Shown here one piece after another: positions 6,136 through 6,927 of a stretch of DNA of 6,927 bases (position 1 is its first letter; the number at the start of each line of letters is the position of its first letter). The notes under the pieces were generated by a model. That model did no database searches, was not told the DNA's origin, and was given only the letters and a program-made list of their open reading frames with translations. Source of the DNA: an uncultured Anaerococcus sp. (lineage in GTDB: Bacteria; Bacillota_A; Clostridia; Tissierellales; Peptoniphilaceae); NCBI GenBank assembly GCA_945916625.1, contig CAMEGY010000058.1, forward strand, positions 1 to 6,927, read 5' to 3'. Made by a program: the position numbers and the translations under genes.

Positions 6136-6295
6136 TCTCCGTTCAAAGGGGGAGTCCCAAGGACCCTTCCGCATGGGTCCTCATCGGACTCCCCCTTACA
6201 CCCCCTGGCAAGCCCGTCGGCTCGTGGAGACTTACACCCCGCAAGCGGCCCCTTAGCGGGGTGCAAAAACAGTAGATTTCCTTTGGAAATCTTTT
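6136..6295 (+). repeat. Element C: GC-rich structured unit ending in a terminator
   Basis: Reading + the unit holds, in order: TCTCCGTTCAAAGG; a perfect 12-bp stem 6146-6157/6186-6197 (AAGGGGGAGTCC with its complement); nested in it a perfect 7-bp stem AGGACCC/GGGTCCT (6160-6166/6175-6181) with loop TTCCGCAT; then a 22-base block at 6210-6231 (AAGCCCGTCGGCTCGTGGAG plus AC) identical in element D; then a perfect 8-bp stem CACCCCGC/GCGGGGTG (6235-6242/6256-6263); then an intrinsic terminator (6274-6295). It codes for nothing recognisable. It could be a repeat of the palindromic mobile type or a small structured RNA; the terminator at one defined end fits the RNA reading. Confidence 0.7.
6274..6295 (+). 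terminator. Intrinsic terminator at the 3' end of element C
   Basis: AGATTTCC (6274-6281) pairs perfectly with GGAAATCT (6285-6292) across a TTT loop and runs into TTTT (6292-6295). It would end transcripts through element C, including read-through from the permease gene. The T tract is short, so efficiency is uncertain. Confidence 0.65.
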
Positions 6296-6339
6296 GTTAG
6301 TATGGTCTATGCCCTTGTTCTAGTCTATGGTTTCTCTTA

Positions 6340-6485
6340 CACTTTAAAATTTCAAGCCTCCTAAAAATTGCAATCTAGTCTTAATCATTCTTTAAATATT
6401 AGTCTACTTCACAATATTTACTGAAATTTTCTTGGAGGCGTGCGTCAGTGCTATTTTCTTCACGGATGCTCGAAATTTTAAAATG
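6340..6485. repeat. Inverted repeat in the interval between elements C and D
   Basis: The region 6296-6738 contains no credible gene. CACTTTAAAATTTCAAGC (6340-6357) is the reverse complement of 6468-6485 at 16 of 18 positions. Immediately inside, CCTCCTAAAAATT (6358-6370) can pair with AATTTTCTTGGAGG (6425-6438) with a small bulge. The two pairings are compatible and would make one long hairpin with a side bulge. What it belongs to is not recognised; a decayed mobile element or an untranslated leader are possible. Confidence 0.45.
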
Positions 6486-6613
6486 CTTAATCTTGAATCA
6501 TTACACCACTTAATATAAAACCACGACTCATACAGCAATATTTGGCAAAGTCAAGCGAGCCTAGAACACCTAATATCTCGAGACCGTTATTCACAAGACC
6601 TAGGTCTAAATTC

Positions 6614-6688
6614 TAATCAAGAAGCCCGTTAAGAAAATCGCACTGTCTGAGCGTAGCGAGTTTGCGATTTTTAGGACTTCGATGATTA
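6614..6688. repeat. 75-base imperfect palindrome
   Basis: A 9-bp stem AAAATCGCA (6634-6642) and TGCGATTTT (6663-6671) encloses a 20-base loop with GAGCGTAGCGAG. Outside it the arms continue imperfectly: TAATCA (6614-6619) with TGATTA (6683-6688), and GAAGCCC with GGACTTC. On + the right arm ends in a run of T, so it could act as a weak terminator. It has the look of a bacterial intergenic palindromic repeat and is distinct from elements A to D. Confidence 0.5.
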
Positions 6689-6738
6689 GGATGATAGTGT
6701 GAATATACAAAAACTAATACAAGGTAATTTACTCTATT

Positions 6739-6764
6739 AAAAAAAGCTTTCCGATAAGGAAAGC
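6739..6764 (-). terminator. Intrinsic terminator at the 3' end of element D
   Basis: On the - strand GCTTTCC (6764-6758) pairs with GGAAAGC (6752-6746) around a 5-base loop TTATC, followed by seven T residues (6745-6739). This is a strong terminator for transcripts entering from the right of the window or starting within element D. It occupies the same place in D as 6274-6295 does in C, but the stem sequences differ. Confidence 0.8.
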
Positions 6765-6918
6765 ATCTATTTCTGCACTCCGCTAAGGAGCAGTCGGGGG
6801 TGTAGGTCTCCACGAGCCGACGGGCTTTTCCGGTGTTTAAGGGGAGGTGGGTGAGGGGGATTTTGCCCAAGCGGCCGAGAGCGCTGCTGCCCCCTAGGGC
6901 CTCCCCTTTGAACGGAGA
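6739..6918 (-). repeat. Element D: inverted, diverged copy of element C
   Basis: Read on the - strand this unit has the same order of parts as element C: TCTCCGTTCAAAGG (6918-6905), an outer 9-bp stem AAGGGGAGG/CCTCCCCTT (6908-6900/6847-6839), an inner stem AGGGGG/CCCCCT (6895-6890/6859-6854) with a larger loop, the identical 22-base block (6827-6806), a weaker third stem (CACCCCCG near 6803-6796 with CGGAGTG near 6782-6776), and a terminator (6764-6739). The paired arms of the two outer stems differ in sequence from those of C yet stay complementary. The window ends nine bases beyond it, so the unit may extend further. Confidence 0.7.
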
Positions 6919-6927
6919 TTCAACTGT

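Noticed and set aside
6613..6870. 85-codon open frame on - across element D and the 6614-6688 palindrome
   Set aside because: It crosses two separate structured repeats and a strong terminator for its own strand and shows no recognisable domain. Such frames are often annotated as hypothetical proteins in repeats.
6136..6918. CRISPR array or tRNA/rRNA genes in the GC-rich right edge
   Set aside because: There are only two copies, in opposite orientation, with no regular spacers. No cloverleaf, CCA end or rRNA signature is visible.
6136..6918. Intact insertion sequence bounded by C and D as terminal inverted repeats
   Set aside because: No transposase frame lies between them, no clear target-site duplication is seen at the outer edges, and each copy has internal structure and its own terminator, more like two separate units than transposon ends.

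Overview
The window looks like a chromosomal segment from a low-GC Gram-positive bacterium. The genes are AT-rich with many A/T-ending codons, ribosome binding sites are strong GGAGG types, intrinsic terminators are present, and the wHTH/ABC cassette is typical of Firmicutes. The GC-rich palindromic intergenic repeats in an AT-rich background suggest an anaerobic coccus of the Anaerococcus/Peptoniphilus type. That genus-level guess is impression only and was not checked by any search.

Left edge (1-510, + strand): the last 56 residues of a gene entering from outside (possibly a BY-kinase/MinD-like P-loop protein) overlap the start of a small lipoprotein with an SH3-like domain. A clear intrinsic terminator follows. 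Positions 509-832 are non-coding and carry a large GC-rich cruciform-like repeat (element A).

Minus-strand operon (3303 down to 833): a YtrA-type GntR repressor, an ABC ATPase, a six-helix ABC-2-like permease and a single-pass membrane-anchored protein of unknown function. The genes are tightly coupled: a 4-base overlap, then a 1-base overlap, then a 10-base gap. The promoter has a perfect -35 (TTGACA), a 17-base spacer and a TACATT -10. It is overlaid by a cluster of ATACAA/TTGTAT sites, including a perfect 8-6-8 palindrome, as expected for autorepression. The repressor's Shine-Dalgarno also sits in the loop of a perfect 8-bp hairpin.

Plus-strand cassette (3674-6032): a second ABC ATPase and a large (546 aa) polytopic permease overlapping by 8 bases, diverging from the first operon. 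Between the two operons lie a second, inverted copy of the palindromic repeat (element B) and a TTTACC-N7-GGTAAA palindrome. Both ABC systems look like exporters of the ABC-2 type. Substrates cannot be read from the sequence. Envelope stress or antimicrobial-peptide detoxification is a family-based guess for the YtrA-linked operon.

Right edge (6033-6927): about 900 bases without a credible gene. Two diverged copies of a GC-rich unit (C on +, D on -) face each other. Each has stacked hairpins whose paired sequences differ between copies but remain paired, a 22-base block identical in both, and an intrinsic terminator at its 3' end. This is the most unusual feature of the window. It may be a mobile palindromic repeat family or a structured RNA. 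The 443 bases between them hold further imperfect palindromes.
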